A program made the translations under genes and the position numbers. This document shows positions 51,974 through 61,348 of a stretch of 64,000 nucleotides of DNA, one piece after another (positions within the stretch are counted from its first letter, which is position 1; the number at the start of each line of letters is the position of its first letter). The notes under the pieces were generated by a model. That model worked only from the letters and a program-made list of their open reading frames with translations, did no database searches and was not told the DNA's origin. The DNA is from Candidatus Aminicenantota bacterium. GTDB lineage: Bacteria > Acidobacteriota > Aminicenantia > Aminicenantales > Saccharicenantaceae. The DNA is taken from assembly GCA_014360015.1 (NCBI GenBank), contig JACIYJ010000011.1, positions 1 to 64,000 of the forward strand. Direction: 5' to 3'.

Positions 51974-53917
51974 TCATTCAACCGGTAACCTTATAATAAA
52001 TTCAGTTCCTTCCCCAACCTTGCTCTTAACATCGATGGTTCCATTATGTCTTTTTATTACTCCATAAGTCATGGCCAGCCCCAAGCCGGTCCCTTTTCCT
52101 TTCTCCTTGGTGGTGAAGAAAGGTTCAAAAATTCGCTTGAGGTTCTCTTCACTAATTCCGACACCCGTATCAGCCACCCTGATTATAACCTTATTGGTCG
52201 AAGGGTCAAAAGAGGTAGATATGGTCAGCTGACCACCGTTGGGCATAGCATCAGCAGCATTAACTGCCAGGTTGTTGATAACCGAGCGAAATTCATCAGC
52301 ATCAACTTTAACTTCCGGAAGAGAGGGGTCAAGATTTTTGATAATTTTAATATTCTGGAAATTCACATGTTTTTCCAGAAGCTGGAGGACTTCTTCAATC
52401 AAAACGTTAAGGTTGGCACTCACTTTTTCCGGTTTATAATCCCGAGCAAAATCGAGCAGTCCTCGGACTATCTTCCGGCAGCGCAGAGTTTCTTCTTTGA
52501 TCGTCTTCAGGTCCTCTTCATAAGGAGTGCCTTTAAGCTCCTCCAGTAACAGGCTGCTGTAAGTCAGAATGCCAGTAAGCGGGTTGTTTATTTCATGGGC
52601 GATGCCCGAAGCTAAGCGGCCGACCGAAGCCAGCTTCTCTGACCGGAGGATGGTTTTTTCAGCCAATTCTTTAAGCCGGTTATCTCTCTCCTCGATAGCT
52701 TTAACCATGGCGTTAAAATATTCTTCCAGCTCTTTTATTTCTTCACTTTCATCAGGCGAAATTTCCAGCTGATGATAATTGCCCCGAGCAATTTCGGCTG
52801 AGGCTTTAATCACCTGATTTATCGGCCTGGTATACAAATTGACCAGATAAGTAGCCATATAGAGGGAGATTACGGTCATCAAAAAAATAACCAGAAAATA
52901 AGACACCGTAGTTCGACGCAGGATGGAGTCGAACTTTTCTTCCAGAATTCCCACATAAAGCATGCCCACAGGAGCACCTTCGATGTCAGTAAGTCGAGTA
53001 TAACCGGATAGATACCAGTCATTGACCACAAAGGCTCTTCCCAGCCAGTCCTGGCCATTTTCAAAAACCTGGCGATAAACTTCCTCTGAAACCATAGTCC
53101 CCACAGCTCTTTTACCGCTGGCATCAGTGACATTGGTTGCCACCCGGATATCATCGAGAAAAATGGTGGTGGTACCTACATCCTTTCCTTTTATCTTTTC
53201 TTCTTTGAAGATTAGCTTCTTGAATCTATCAACAAATCGGTCATTATTGTTAAGCAAAACCGCCGCATAAAGAATGCCCACCAGCCGGTTTCGCTGAAAG
53301 ATTGGTGACACAGTCTTGAGAACCAGAGCTCTTTCTTCAAGCTCCCGGCGTTGAGCCCGGGCTCTGGGTGTAGGCACAATACTAATCAGGGTTTTTTCTG
53401 CCAGGTCAGGTCCTTCGTTTTTGATGTTTTCATACCCGAGAATTCCGGTTCCAGCGGCTGGCTTCCAGTTTTTCATAACCCACTGGATGTACTTATAATG
53501 GGCGACACTGTCACCATAAGCTTCAAAATTGTTAGCTCTGACCAGAATCGTGCCATCAGGTTTAACCACATTGACAATGTCAAATCCGAATTCGTCTTTT
53601 ATCTGCACCAGCTTTTCATATAAATATTCCCGATTGCCCGCGGCAGTGGCATTGACAATTTCTGAAGTTCTCGAAAGATATTCAACGATTTTGGCTCTTT
53701 TGTTGATTTCTTCCCGATAAAGGTCATTGATAGCCCTCAAGCTGTTTCTGACATTATCGTAAGCTTCCCTGATGACATTGCGATTGATGGAACTAATCCC
53801 GAGATAGATGGAAAGGGCGCCCATCAGGAAAACAATGACCAGAAGACCGAAAGCCAGTTTGAACCTCAAGCTTGATTTCAGAGCAACCACTCTCTCCAGC
53901 ATCTTTTTGAGCTTCAT
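51974..53917 (-). CDS. Membrane sensor histidine kinase with Cache-like periplasmic domain
   Basis: This 647-residue kinase has TM1 at about 22-45, a Cache-type sensing domain (about 50-335; [24 protein letters not shown]), TM2 at about 345-365 and a HAMP domain. A HisKA domain with phospho-His in [13 protein letters not shown] follows, then HATPase ([28 protein letters not shown]). It overlaps the upstream response regulator (ATGA) and is followed by the hybrid kinase 24 bases on. It should sense a small molecule outside the cell and adjust hydrogenase or formate metabolism; the signal is unknown. Confidence 0.9.
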   Translation of the reverse strand: MKLKKMLERVVALKSSLRFKLAFGLLVIVFLMGALSIYLGISSINRNVIREAYDNVRNSLRAINDLYREEINKRAKIVEYLSRTSEIVNATAAGNREYLYEKLVQIKDEFGFDIVNVVKPDGTILVRANNFEAYGDSVAHYKYIQWVMKNWKPAAGTGILGYENIKNEGPDLAEKTLISIVPTPRARAQRRELEERALVLKTVSPIFQRNRLVGILYAAVLLNNNDRFVDRFKKLIFKEEKIKGKDVGTTTIFLDDIRVATNVTDASGKRAVGTMVSEEVYRQVFENGQDWLGRAFVVNDWYLSGYTRLTDIEGAPVGMLYVGILEEKFDSILRRTTVSYFLVIFLMTVISLYMATYLVNLYTRPINQVIKASAEIARGNYHQLEISPDESEEIKELEEYFNAMVKAIEERDNRLKELAEKTILRSEKLASVGRLASGIAHEINNPLTGILTYSSLLLEELKGTPYEEDLKTIKEETLRCRKIVRGLLDFARDYKPEKVSANLNVLIEEVLQLLEKHVNFQNIKIIKNLDPSLPEVKVDADEFRSVINNLAVNAADAMPNGGQLTISTSFDPSTNKVIIRVADTGVGISEENLKRIFEPFFTTKEKGKGTGLGLAMTYGVIKRHNGTIDVKSKVGEGTEFIIRLPVE

Positions 53918-54324
53918 TTTTTTCTCTTAAGACATTTTTCTATTTTCTCTAAGAGTTCATCCACATCCACCGGCTTGGTCAAAAATTCGTTATTTCCGGG
54001 CAGAAAACTATCTTCCTGGTCTAAAGAAAAGCGAGAGTTGGTCACCTGGTCAATGGCTGTCAGGATAATGATGGGAATGTCTTTAAATTCCTGATATTTT
54101 GAATCCGGTCTTTCGCTTCTTATTTTATAAACAGCCTCAAAGCCAGCGGTATCGGTTTCCATCATTACGTCAAGGACCAGAAGGTCCGGCTTTTCTTCGA
54201 GCAATTTTTTTAGCCCCTCAGTTCCGCTATGAGCAATGACCACCTCAAAGCCCTTATACCGTAGAACCTGCCCCAGACTTTCAGTCAGGTCCGGATCATC
54301 GTCAACCAGAAGAATCTTAGCCAT
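53914..54324 (-). CDS. Single-domain response regulator (CheY-like)
   Basis: This 136-residue protein is a receiver domain with no output domain. The phosphorylation site Asp lies in LLVLDVMME; the acidic pocket is LLVDDDPD; the conserved Lys is in FLTKPVD. A characteristic insertion (ERPDSKYQEFKDIP and DQEDSFLPGNNEF) resembles receivers found beside hydrogenase genes. AAAGGAG precedes its ATG, 11 bases after the hydrogenase small subunit. Confidence 0.88.
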   Translation of the reverse strand: MAKILLVDDDPDLTESLGQVLRYKGFEVVIAHSGTEGLKKLLEEKPDLLVLDVMMETDTAGFEAVYKIRSERPDSKYQEFKDIPIIILTAIDQVTNSRFSLDQEDSFLPGNNEFLTKPVDVDELLEKIEKCLKRKK

Positions 54325-54335
54325 TATTAGCTCCT

Positions 54336-54890
54336 TTAGTAGAGATTATAACGGTCGTCTTCTTCACCCAGCAATTTATAAATAACATTTCTTTGTTCCC
54401 AGAGTTTTGTCTGCCTGTACATATCAACCGGAAATTCCATCTGTTTTAACTCAACTGGAGCCACCTTTTTATCCACCAGTCCCAAAGCTAAAGCAATTCC
54501 ATAAATGATGGCTTCCGGGCGTGGCGGGCAGCCAGGAATAAAATAATTAACCGGAATGGCTTTGTCCCCACCGCCGGTAACATTATAGGTGTCATACCAG
54601 CAGCCACCGCCGATAGCACAGGAACCTATGGCAAACACCAATTTCGGTGCGGGAATGGCCTGATAGGCTTTTTTAACCAACGGCAGGGTTGGCCTGGTTA
54701 CGGCTCCTGACAGCAGCATGGCATCGGCATGCCGCGGAGAACTAACCAATCTGATCCCAAACCTCTCCACATCATAGTACGGAGTCAGAACATTAAGAAT
54801 TTCAATATCACAGCCGTTGCAGGCACCGCTGTTACAGTGATAAACCCAGATAGACCGACGGAAGGCCCTTTTCACCAGCTTTTCCCACAT
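54336..54890 (-). CDS. hycG: Group 4 [NiFe]-hydrogenase small subunit (NuoB/HycG-like)
   Basis: This 184-residue subunit carries the proximal [4Fe-4S] cluster next to the Ni-Fe site. Ligands are Cys in CNSGACNGCDIEIL, GSCAIGGG and PGCPPRPEA. No signal peptide is present, so the active site faces the cytoplasm. It begins one base after the ferredoxin subunit stop (54892), so translation is coupled. Confidence 0.93.
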   Translation of the reverse strand: MWEKLVKRAFRRSIWVYHCNSGACNGCDIEILNVLTPYYDVERFGIRLVSSPRHADAMLLSGAVTRPTLPLVKKAYQAIPAPKLVFAIGSCAIGGGCWYDTYNVTGGGDKAIPVNYFIPGCPPRPEAIIYGIALALGLVDKKVAPVELKQMEFPVDMYRQTKLWEQRNVIYKLLGEEDDRYNLY

Positions 54891-54891
54891 T

Positions 54892-55473
54892 TTATTTCTC
54901 CAGTCGTTCCGGCCGCTGGTAAGTGGCCGTTTTTTCCAGCATTTCGGGTTGAAATTCCGAGGTTGATTTTTTGATTACTTTCCGGACTTCTAAACTGTCA
55001 TAGCGATATCCCAATAGTGTCAGCCGGTCGATATAATTCTTGATCTCCAGGTCATAGCAGCGTCCGCAGCGCTGGCAGGTCATCATGAATAACTCAATAG
55101 CCTGAGTTAGATCCTGGCGATTATCAGTAGCCAGCTCAAACTTATCGCTCATGGTAATGGCTTTTTCCGGACAGAGGTCAACACACCGACCGCAATAGGT
55201 GCATCGTGCAGAATCGTAAAGAAGAATCCTGACTTCCTGGCAGATATCTCGCAGGAAAATCGTGCGGGCCGGGCAATGGTTGGCACAGCCAGCACAGCCT
55301 ATGCACTTAGTATGGTCCCAGACTGGTTGACCTCTGAAACCAGCCGGTGCCGGTCTTGGCTCAAATGGATAGTGCAGGGTGACCACTCCAGCTCTTAGGG
55401 AAATCGCCAGCTGTTTTAGTTTATTCCAGAGCCACATTTCTGGCTTCTCCTCTTTCTTCAACGTTTTTACCAT
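54892..55473 (-). CDS. Hydrogenase 4Fe-4S ferredoxin subunit (NuoI/HycF-like)
   Basis: This 193-residue electron-transfer subunit has two 8-Cys type clusters: CIGCAGCANHCP (about 62-73) and CTYCGRCVDLCP (about 91-102), plus a third CxxCxxC (CQRCGRCYD) near 130 that could bind another cluster. A basic amphipathic N-terminus would dock on the membrane part. I use the ATG at 55473, preceded by GGGAG; an internal ATG at 55437 is also possible. It overlaps the NuoH-like gene by seven bases. Confidence 0.9.
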   Translation of the reverse strand: MVKTLKKEEKPEMWLWNKLKQLAISLRAGVVTLHYPFEPRPAPAGFRGQPVWDHTKCIGCAGCANHCPARTIFLRDICQEVRILLYDSARCTYCGRCVDLCPEKAITMSDKFELATDNRQDLTQAIELFMMTCQRCGRCYDLEIKNYIDRLTLLGYRYDSLEVRKVIKKSTSEFQPEMLEKTATYQRPERLEK

Positions 55474-56366
55474 CCTTTTACTCCCAGACCAATAGCTATC
55501 AGAGAAAGCACAACGAGCAACGTATAATACTTAATAGCCTGGTCAATCCTGAATCGTGGATGGGTGGCTCCGATAACTGAAATCAGGACAAATAAAATAA
55601 GAATGCCTGCTGTCTCCAGCAACAGCTTTAACCAGAAATTACCGCTTGGGACAAAATTCAGAAAGCTGACCACGAACAACCAGGCATAGAACATTCTTTT
55701 TATATTCAGTGTGTAACGAAAAAGAGCATAGTTCGGGCCGCTGTATTCTACATAGGGACCTTCAAGAATCTCCACCTCAGCTTCGGGAATATCAAAAGGC
55801 TGCCGGGAAACAAAAGCCTGAAGAGCTAAAAGATACACCACTAACATCAGAAAATAAGAAAAACCATGATTTCTACCAATTCCCGACAGAGCCGAAGATA
55901 TGGTGAAACTCTCACTTTTTACCGCCCCCAAAATTAAAGTCATAGCCAGCACCGGCTCTAACATGATGATGGTCATCATTTCCCGGCTGGCACCGACTCC
56001 GGCAAATGGATTGCCGCTGGCTAAGGCTCCCACTAAAATCGAAAAGCCGCTCAGGGTCAGAAGATAAATCAGCGTCATTAAATCTGAAGAGTGAGAAAGC
56101 AGATTTTCAGCTCCGGCCAGGGGCACCAGCAAAACTACCGCCAACATTGAACTGAAAGCCAGAAGCGGAGCCAAACGAAATGCCCAGTTCTTGCTTGAAA
56201 CAATATTCTCTTTACCCAGAAGTTTCAACAAATCAAGGTATGGCTGATAGAGAGGTGGCCCCTGTCGCGACTGAATCCTGGCTGTGAGCTTCCTCATCAC
56301 TCCTTCCAGAAAGGGAGCCAAAAGAAGGAAATAAGCCAGGTTGATAAAAATCGCCGCTACTTTCAT
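55467..56366 (-). CDS. Hydrogenase membrane subunit (NuoH/HycD/HyfC-like)
   Basis: This 299-residue protein has about eight transmembrane helices and the NuoH-type signature QSRQGPPLYQPYLDLLKLLGKE and AFVSRQPFDIPEAEVEILEGPYVEYSG. It anchors the hydrogenase module in the inner membrane and connects it to the ion pump. Its ATGA overlaps the large subunit stop by four bases. Confidence 0.93.
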   Translation of the reverse strand: MKVAAIFINLAYFLLLAPFLEGVMRKLTARIQSRQGPPLYQPYLDLLKLLGKENIVSSKNWAFRLAPLLAFSSMLAVVLLVPLAGAENLLSHSSDLMTLIYLLTLSGFSILVGALASGNPFAGVGASREMMTIIMLEPVLAMTLILGAVKSESFTISSALSGIGRNHGFSYFLMLVVYLLALQAFVSRQPFDIPEAEVEILEGPYVEYSGPNYALFRYTLNIKRMFYAWLFVVSFLNFVPSGNFWLKLLLETAGILILFVLISVIGATHPRFRIDQAIKYYTLLVVLSLIAIGLGVKGW

Positions 56367-58045
56367 CCCTCAAACCTCATTTTTCTGGAAATGGTTTCCA
56401 GTTCTTCTTTACGCATGACTTTGATTTTCTGCAAGCCAATCTCAATCACCACTACTCTATCTGTGCAGGAAATACACGGGTCAATGCTGCCGACGATGAT
56501 AGGGAAATCGGCCAGCTTGTTGTTCATAAGCATTTCCGGAACAGCCTGCAAATTGGCATAGGTTGGAGCCCGGACCCGCCAGCGTTCCGGTTTGTTCTCC
56601 TCACCGGTAAGCACATAGTGCACTGCTTCGCCCCGGGGAGCTTCAACCACTGACAGAGCCTGCCTCCCTGAAGGAATCGGAGCATCAAGGTCAATAGCCA
56701 GGGGACCATCAGCCGGCATTTTATTCAGACATTGTCTGATGATATTAATCGCTTCATAGACTTCTTTAACCCTAACCACCAGGGTTCCCCAGACATCTCC
56801 ATAATCAACCACCGGCACCTCGAACTCCAGTTCATCATAAGCCGCATAGGGATGGTCTTTCCGAGCATCTATGGCAATTCCCCGGGCTCTGGCCACAGGG
56901 CCAATCAGATTCCATTTTAGAGCATCTTCCTTAGAAAGATAACCAACGCCTCTGGTTCGCTTATGAATTGTCTTGTCGTTGATGATGGCTTTTTCTAAGG
57001 AAAGCATTTCTCGTTCCACTTCCTTGAGCACCTGCTTGATGTCTTCAGCTTTTTCCTTATTTATGTCCCGACGAACTCCGCCAACAATCACCATCCCGTA
57101 GGTCTTGCGGTTTCCAGTCAATCTTTCAGCCAGCCACATAATTCTCTCTCTTATGCGCCAGGCCTGCATGAAAACTGTGTCAAAACCGATGAGGTGCCCG
57201 GCCACTCCTAACCACAACAGATGCGAATGCAGCCTTTCGAGCTCCAACATCACCACCCGGATGAATTCAGCCCGCCTGGAAATTTTTATTCCAGCCGCAG
57301 CTTCCACGGCCTGAGCATAATTGACCGAATGCACCGAACCGCAGATGCCGCAGATGCGTTCAGCCACAAAAGGCACATCATTGTAGGTCAGCTCAGTCTG
57401 GGCCAGTTTTTCAATCCCGCGGTGAGTCATAAAGCCGCGATACTCACAACCCTTGATGTTTTCTCCGTCAACATAGACTGAAAAATGAGCTGGCTCATGA
57501 AGACTGGAATGAAATGGACCAAATGGCACAATTGAAGTACCAGGCGGAGGTTGTTCCAGCCTGAAAACCACATCTCGAGTTGCGGGCGGCATCAGGTCAT
57601 GGGGAACATCGTGACGAAGAGGATAAATCCCTTCAGGCCAGTCATCAGAGAGCACCAGCCGCTTCGGACCGGGATGATTTTTGAAACGAAAACCAAGAAG
57701 GTCAATGCATTCTCGTTCTGACCAGCCGGCACCCGGGATGATTGGTGTCAAAGAATCAAACTCAGGGTTATCTTCCGGGGCAAAAGTCCTGACGATCACG
57801 ATTAAGGCATCATTATCAAAAGCAAAAGTATGGACTAAAGCCAAGCCCCGTCCGCCTTTTCGTGACTCATATCCTACCCCCACCTGATAGCGAGCACCCT
57901 GCTTCATCAAGATTTCAGCCGTCTTGACCAGGGCCCGATTATGAACATCAACGAAAAGGCGTCTTTCGCCAGCAAGTTCTTCACCGATAAAATCATCTTT
58001 TAATTCAGCTTTTAGAAGTTCGCGCAGTTCTTCCTTTTTGGCCAT
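56363..58045 (-). CDS. hycE: Group 4 [NiFe]-hydrogenase large subunit (NuoC-NuoD fusion, HycE-like)
   Basis: This 560-residue catalytic subunit joins a NuoC-like 30-kDa domain (1-165) to a NuoD-like domain. Unlike complex I, it keeps all four Ni-Fe ligands: CGICGSVHS (L1) and DPCISCTDR (L2). This shows a true hydrogenase that makes or oxidises H2. After the L2 motif about 32 residues remain, the size of the tail cut by a HycI-type protease after Arg. AAAGGATG precedes the ATG. Confidence 0.95.
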   Translation of the reverse strand: MAKKEELRELLKAELKDDFIGEELAGERRLFVDVHNRALVKTAEILMKQGARYQVGVGYESRKGGRGLALVHTFAFDNDALIVIVRTFAPEDNPEFDSLTPIIPGAGWSERECIDLLGFRFKNHPGPKRLVLSDDWPEGIYPLRHDVPHDLMPPATRDVVFRLEQPPPGTSIVPFGPFHSSLHEPAHFSVYVDGENIKGCEYRGFMTHRGIEKLAQTELTYNDVPFVAERICGICGSVHSVNYAQAVEAAAGIKISRRAEFIRVVMLELERLHSHLLWLGVAGHLIGFDTVFMQAWRIRERIMWLAERLTGNRKTYGMVIVGGVRRDINKEKAEDIKQVLKEVEREMLSLEKAIINDKTIHKRTRGVGYLSKEDALKWNLIGPVARARGIAIDARKDHPYAAYDELEFEVPVVDYGDVWGTLVVRVKEVYEAINIIRQCLNKMPADGPLAIDLDAPIPSGRQALSVVEAPRGEAVHYVLTGEENKPERWRVRAPTYANLQAVPEMLMNNKLADFPIIVGSIDPCISCTDRVVVIEIGLQKIKVMRKEELETISRKMRFEG

Positions 58046-58047
58046 GG

Positions 58048-59955
58048 CTACTCATCCTTTTTTGTGCCGGCATTACACCCAGCGAGTTCGCCCTCATCGT
58101 CGACAACTATAACTTTATTCCCGCCTGTCCACCAGAAAATTTTCTTCAGGTCGGAGAACATATTGCGGTCAACATAGATGTTGTCCTGATTCAAATCCTG
58201 ATAGCCACAGAGCCAGACAGGCACCGTGACTTCAGCTGAACCTGCTGATTGTCTGAACCAGCGGGCTAAAAAAATCAGGACCACGATGATTAAAAGAATT
58301 ATCAACGGGCCTGTGGCAGCCAGTAAATTTCTCCCGTCAAAAATTTTTAAGCTCAGGACCTCAGCTTTGAAATTAGTCAGGTTGTGACCGGTAAACATTC
58401 CTGAAAACAGAAAGTCCTCTGAATGATTAAGACTCTTGCTCAAAAGATTGACATAAACCAGAGGCATAAAAGCCTGGCTCAGGCAGATTAGCATCAAAAG
58501 AATTTTAGGAATCAGCATCAGTGTCGGAACTTCTTTTATTTCTTTTTTAATCTTCCACTGAGCCCCGACTGAAGTAAAAGCCAGACCGAAAAACTTCACA
58601 TAGCAGGCTAAGGTGAAAGCCGCGGTAAATAGAGCTACAATTCCAGAGAAAGTAAGAAGGAGACTGTTCCGGCCGGCTAAAAAATTTCCGGAAATCATCA
58701 GCCATTTACTGACAAAACCACTGGAAGCCGGCATGCCAGCAATAGAATAGGAAGAGAGAGCTGCCAGAATCCCGGTAACAGGCATAGCCGCCAGAAGACC
58801 GCCCAGCCGGTTCAGGTCGCGGGTACCGGTAGAATAAAGCAGGCTCCCGCCAACCAGGAACAACAGGCTCTTGAAGATTCCATGATTCAAGCTGTGATAA
58901 AGGGCACCGAGGAAAATTACCGCCGCCAGATGGCGAATGGCTTGAGAACCTGAGTTCCAGGCTAAAAGGCTACTGCCAAGAGCAAAGATTATATAGCCGA
59001 CCTGACCGATGGAGCTATAACCTAAAAGTCTGAGATAATCACTCTGCTTCATGGCCTGAACCGTTCCAATAAACAGAGTCAGAGTGCCAGAAATGACCAG
59101 AACTTTTCCCCAGAGGTCAGGATTAAAATTAGCTCCAGCTTCCTTAGCCACAAAGAAAAAGATTCGGATAAGTCCGAAAACTCCGGTTTTTTCTAAAATT
59201 CCAGCCAGTAAAGCCGAAACAGGCGGGGAAGCCGTGGAATAGGCACCGGGAATCCAGAATTGCCCGAGTGGAAAAAGGCCGGCTTTCAGCCCAAATCCAG
59301 CCAGCAACAGGCTAAAAAAGATAAGGATTTCAATCCGTCCGCTATGTGCCAGCTTTTCTCCAATGACCGCCAGGGAATCGCCAAATTGATAATTCTTCGT
59401 CAGAAAGGCTGAGCTAATAATCATCAGCCAGTCAGCTTCCATAAAAAGCAGATAGACCCGAGCCGGTCTGACTGAAATTTTGTCCGGTCTTCCCATACGA
59501 ACCAGAAAATAAGAAGAGATGGCCATCAGCTGCCAGCTCAGAGTAAAACCCAACCCCAGGTCATCAACGGTCAGCAGCCCGATAAGACCGGCGATAAAAA
59601 CCGGAAGCGCCAGATAATATTTCTGCAATCGGCCTGGTTCATTCTTTTTTGTGAAAGCTGAGGAATAAATAACTGAAGTTAAGCCCAGAATCGAAAGCAG
59701 AAGCAGAAAAAGTCCAGACAATCCATCTATAAGTATGGGAAAATGAAAAATCCCGAGATTGACTTCAAACTCAGCCGGATGTCCTTCACCGGTGATGGCT
59801 GAGATCGCCCCCAGAGCTAAGAAAATGCAACTTAAGGAGATAAAAAGCGTTCCAGCCACCCGCACAACTTCTGGTTTTCTTCCGAAAATCAGAGCTGTGA
59901 TGAGTGATAATGATAAACTCAGGAGCGACAGATAGAAGCCAGCCAAGACACTCAT
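58048..59955 (-). CDS. hyfB: Proton/ion-pumping membrane subunit (NuoL/HyfB-like)
   Basis: This 635-residue Mrp/NuoL-family protein has about 14 to 16 transmembrane helices. The ion-channel region is seen in GAYSTASPPVSALLAGILEKTGVFGLIR and NHGIFKSLLFLVGGSLLYSTGT. The C-terminal tail (VTVPVWLCGYQDLNQDNIYVDR) is unlike NuoL and recalls HyfB/HycC-type subunits. It should move H+ or Na+ during hydrogen evolution. Only one such antiporter subunit is visible in the window. It overlaps the maturation protease gene by four bases. Confidence 0.9.
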   Translation of the reverse strand: MSVLAGFYLSLLSLSLSLITALIFGRKPEVVRVAGTLFISLSCIFLALGAISAITGEGHPAEFEVNLGIFHFPILIDGLSGLFLLLLSILGLTSVIYSSAFTKKNEPGRLQKYYLALPVFIAGLIGLLTVDDLGLGFTLSWQLMAISSYFLVRMGRPDKISVRPARVYLLFMEADWLMIISSAFLTKNYQFGDSLAVIGEKLAHSGRIEILIFFSLLLAGFGLKAGLFPLGQFWIPGAYSTASPPVSALLAGILEKTGVFGLIRIFFFVAKEAGANFNPDLWGKVLVISGTLTLFIGTVQAMKQSDYLRLLGYSSIGQVGYIIFALGSSLLAWNSGSQAIRHLAAVIFLGALYHSLNHGIFKSLLFLVGGSLLYSTGTRDLNRLGGLLAAMPVTGILAALSSYSIAGMPASSGFVSKWLMISGNFLAGRNSLLLTFSGIVALFTAAFTLACYVKFFGLAFTSVGAQWKIKKEIKEVPTLMLIPKILLMLICLSQAFMPLVYVNLLSKSLNHSEDFLFSGMFTGHNLTNFKAEVLSLKIFDGRNLLAATGPLIILLIIVVLIFLARWFRQSAGSAEVTVPVWLCGYQDLNQDNIYVDRNMFSDLKKIFWWTGGNKVIVVDDEGELAGCNAGTKKDE

Positions 59956-60503
59956 CGGCTATTCTCCCTATCTGGTCCGGTTTTATCTGTTTTACTGGAA
60001 AACTCTTTATTTCTTTCTGCTGATAAATCATCAACTATCTTTTTGATTAAATCGACCACTTCATCAGAAACATCTTTTATTTCAGATGACAATTCTTGAC
60101 CGAATTCCAGCGAACTCGGCACCACTCCCAGAAGGAAAACTTTTTTGCCGGTTTCTTCGATCACTCTGGCCGTAAGGCGCAGCGAAAGTTTATGAGTGGA
60201 AGCAATCTGCCCGATTTCTTCAAATTCAGCTAAGGGCCCGAATATTACCGTCCCGGCCGGAGCATTCAGAATAACCGCATCCAAGAAAACTACATTGCTC
60301 ACCTCTTGGCGAGAAATGGGAAAAGCATAATTCTCTGGCACATCTTCGACCGTTAGTAACTGGTTTTCCGGGAAAACGGCGTTTTCTCGCAGACGCTCAA
60401 TCACATATGGACCGAAACCATCATCCCCGCGCATTTTGTTGCCTATACCGACAAAACAGGTCTTTTCCCTAAGAACTTCCCGGAGAAGGTCAAGCGCTTC
60501 CAT
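59952..60503 (-). CDS. hycI: Hydrogenase maturation endopeptidase (HycI-like)
   Basis: This 183-residue protease cuts the C-terminal tail of the hydrogenase large subunit after nickel insertion. The signature GIGNKMRGDDGFGP (N-terminal, Ni-binding Asp) and LDAVILNAP (second Asp) plus a THKLSL histidine are present. AGGAG lies upstream of its ATG. Its position between HydG-like and the ion pump genes shows it belongs to this complex. Its final 20 residues are charged and probably flexible. Confidence 0.9.
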   Translation of the reverse strand: MEALDLLREVLREKTCFVGIGNKMRGDDGFGPYVIERLRENAVFPENQLLTVEDVPENYAFPISRQEVSNVVFLDAVILNAPAGTVIFGPLAEFEEIGQIASTHKLSLRLTARVIEETGKKVFLLGVVPSSLEFGQELSSEIKDVSDEVVDLIKKIVDDLSAERNKEFSSKTDKTGPDRENSR

Positions 60504-61343
60504 TTAGATCTGCTCTCCTAAGGTTTTTATTTGCTTATAGGTATAAACCGGCCCGTCCACGCAGACTAAGGTCCGGCCGATGGCACAATGCTGGCATTTG
60601 CCGATACCGCATTTCATATGCCTTTCGAGCGTGGAATAAATATCCTGCTCTTTTATTCCCTTTAATTTCAATTCCTTGATCACTGAATTGAACATCACCG
60701 GTGGACCGCAGACGAAAGCCACGGTGTTTTCCACCGGCAGGTCAAGTCTGGCCACTAACTGATTGACGAACCCGACCTCACCTGTCCAGCCGGGTTCAGG
60801 CCGGTCGATTGTAAAATGGGTTTCAAAATTCTCAGTAGCTTTCCACTCTTTGATGGAATTTTTATACATCAGGTCCTTAGAGGTTCTGGCTCCATAAACC
60901 AGCACCACCCGGCCGAAATCTTTTCGGTGTTGAAGAACATGAACGATTGATGAGCGAAGCGGGATAAGTCCAATACCGCCAGCCACATAAATGACATTTT
61001 TCCCTTTGATTTCTTCAAACGGAAAGCCATTGCCAAATGGACCACGGATGCCAATCTTATCGCCAGGCTCAAGTTGGTGCAAGGCTGCAGTCACCTTTCC
61101 CACTCTTCTAACCGAAATATGCTTGCGGTCATTCTCTGGGCTGAAAGGTAAAGAGACGGCAAATTCCCCGGCGCCAAAAACCGTACACATGATGAACTGG
61201 CCGGAGCGAATCCGAAAAGCTTGCTCTATCTCCGGATTGTCAAAGGTGAAATAAAAAGTCTTGACCTCATCAATCTCTTCGCGGATTTCAACCACCGTGG
61301 CTATTTCTGGCACAGTGACAATCGGCACAAGAGGTCTTTCCAT
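60504..61343 (-). CDS. hydG: FAD/NAD(P)-binding subunit with 2Fe-2S cluster (HydG-like sulfhydrogenase gamma)
   Basis: This subunit resembles HydG of cytosolic sulfhydrogenases and the anaerobic sulfite reductase B family. The FAD domain (1-105) precedes an NAD(P) domain (GGIGLIPLRSS and CGPPVMFNSV). A C-terminal [2Fe-2S] site is CGIGKCQHC plus Cys in LVCVDGP. It should pass electrons between NAD(P)H and the iron-sulfur chain. The ATG at 61343 has AAGGA eight bases upstream; an alternative at 61352 overlaps the HydB stop. Confidence 0.88.
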   Translation of the reverse strand: MERPLVPIVTVPEIATVVEIREEIDEVKTFYFTFDNPEIEQAFRIRSGQFIMCTVFGAGEFAVSLPFSPENDRKHISVRRVGKVTAALHQLEPGDKIGIRGPFGNGFPFEEIKGKNVIYVAGGIGLIPLRSSIVHVLQHRKDFGRVVLVYGARTSKDLMYKNSIKEWKATENFETHFTIDRPEPGWTGEVGFVNQLVARLDLPVENTVAFVCGPPVMFNSVIKELKLKGIKEQDIYSTLERHMKCGIGKCQHCAIGRTLVCVDGPVYTYKQIKTLGEQI

Positions 61344-61348
61344 ATTTT

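Noticed and set aside
54336..59955. Complex I (NADH dehydrogenase) fragment
   Set aside because: NuoB/C/D/H/I/L-like genes are present, but the large subunit keeps both CxxC Ni-Fe motifs (CGICGS and DPCISC), which complex I lacks.
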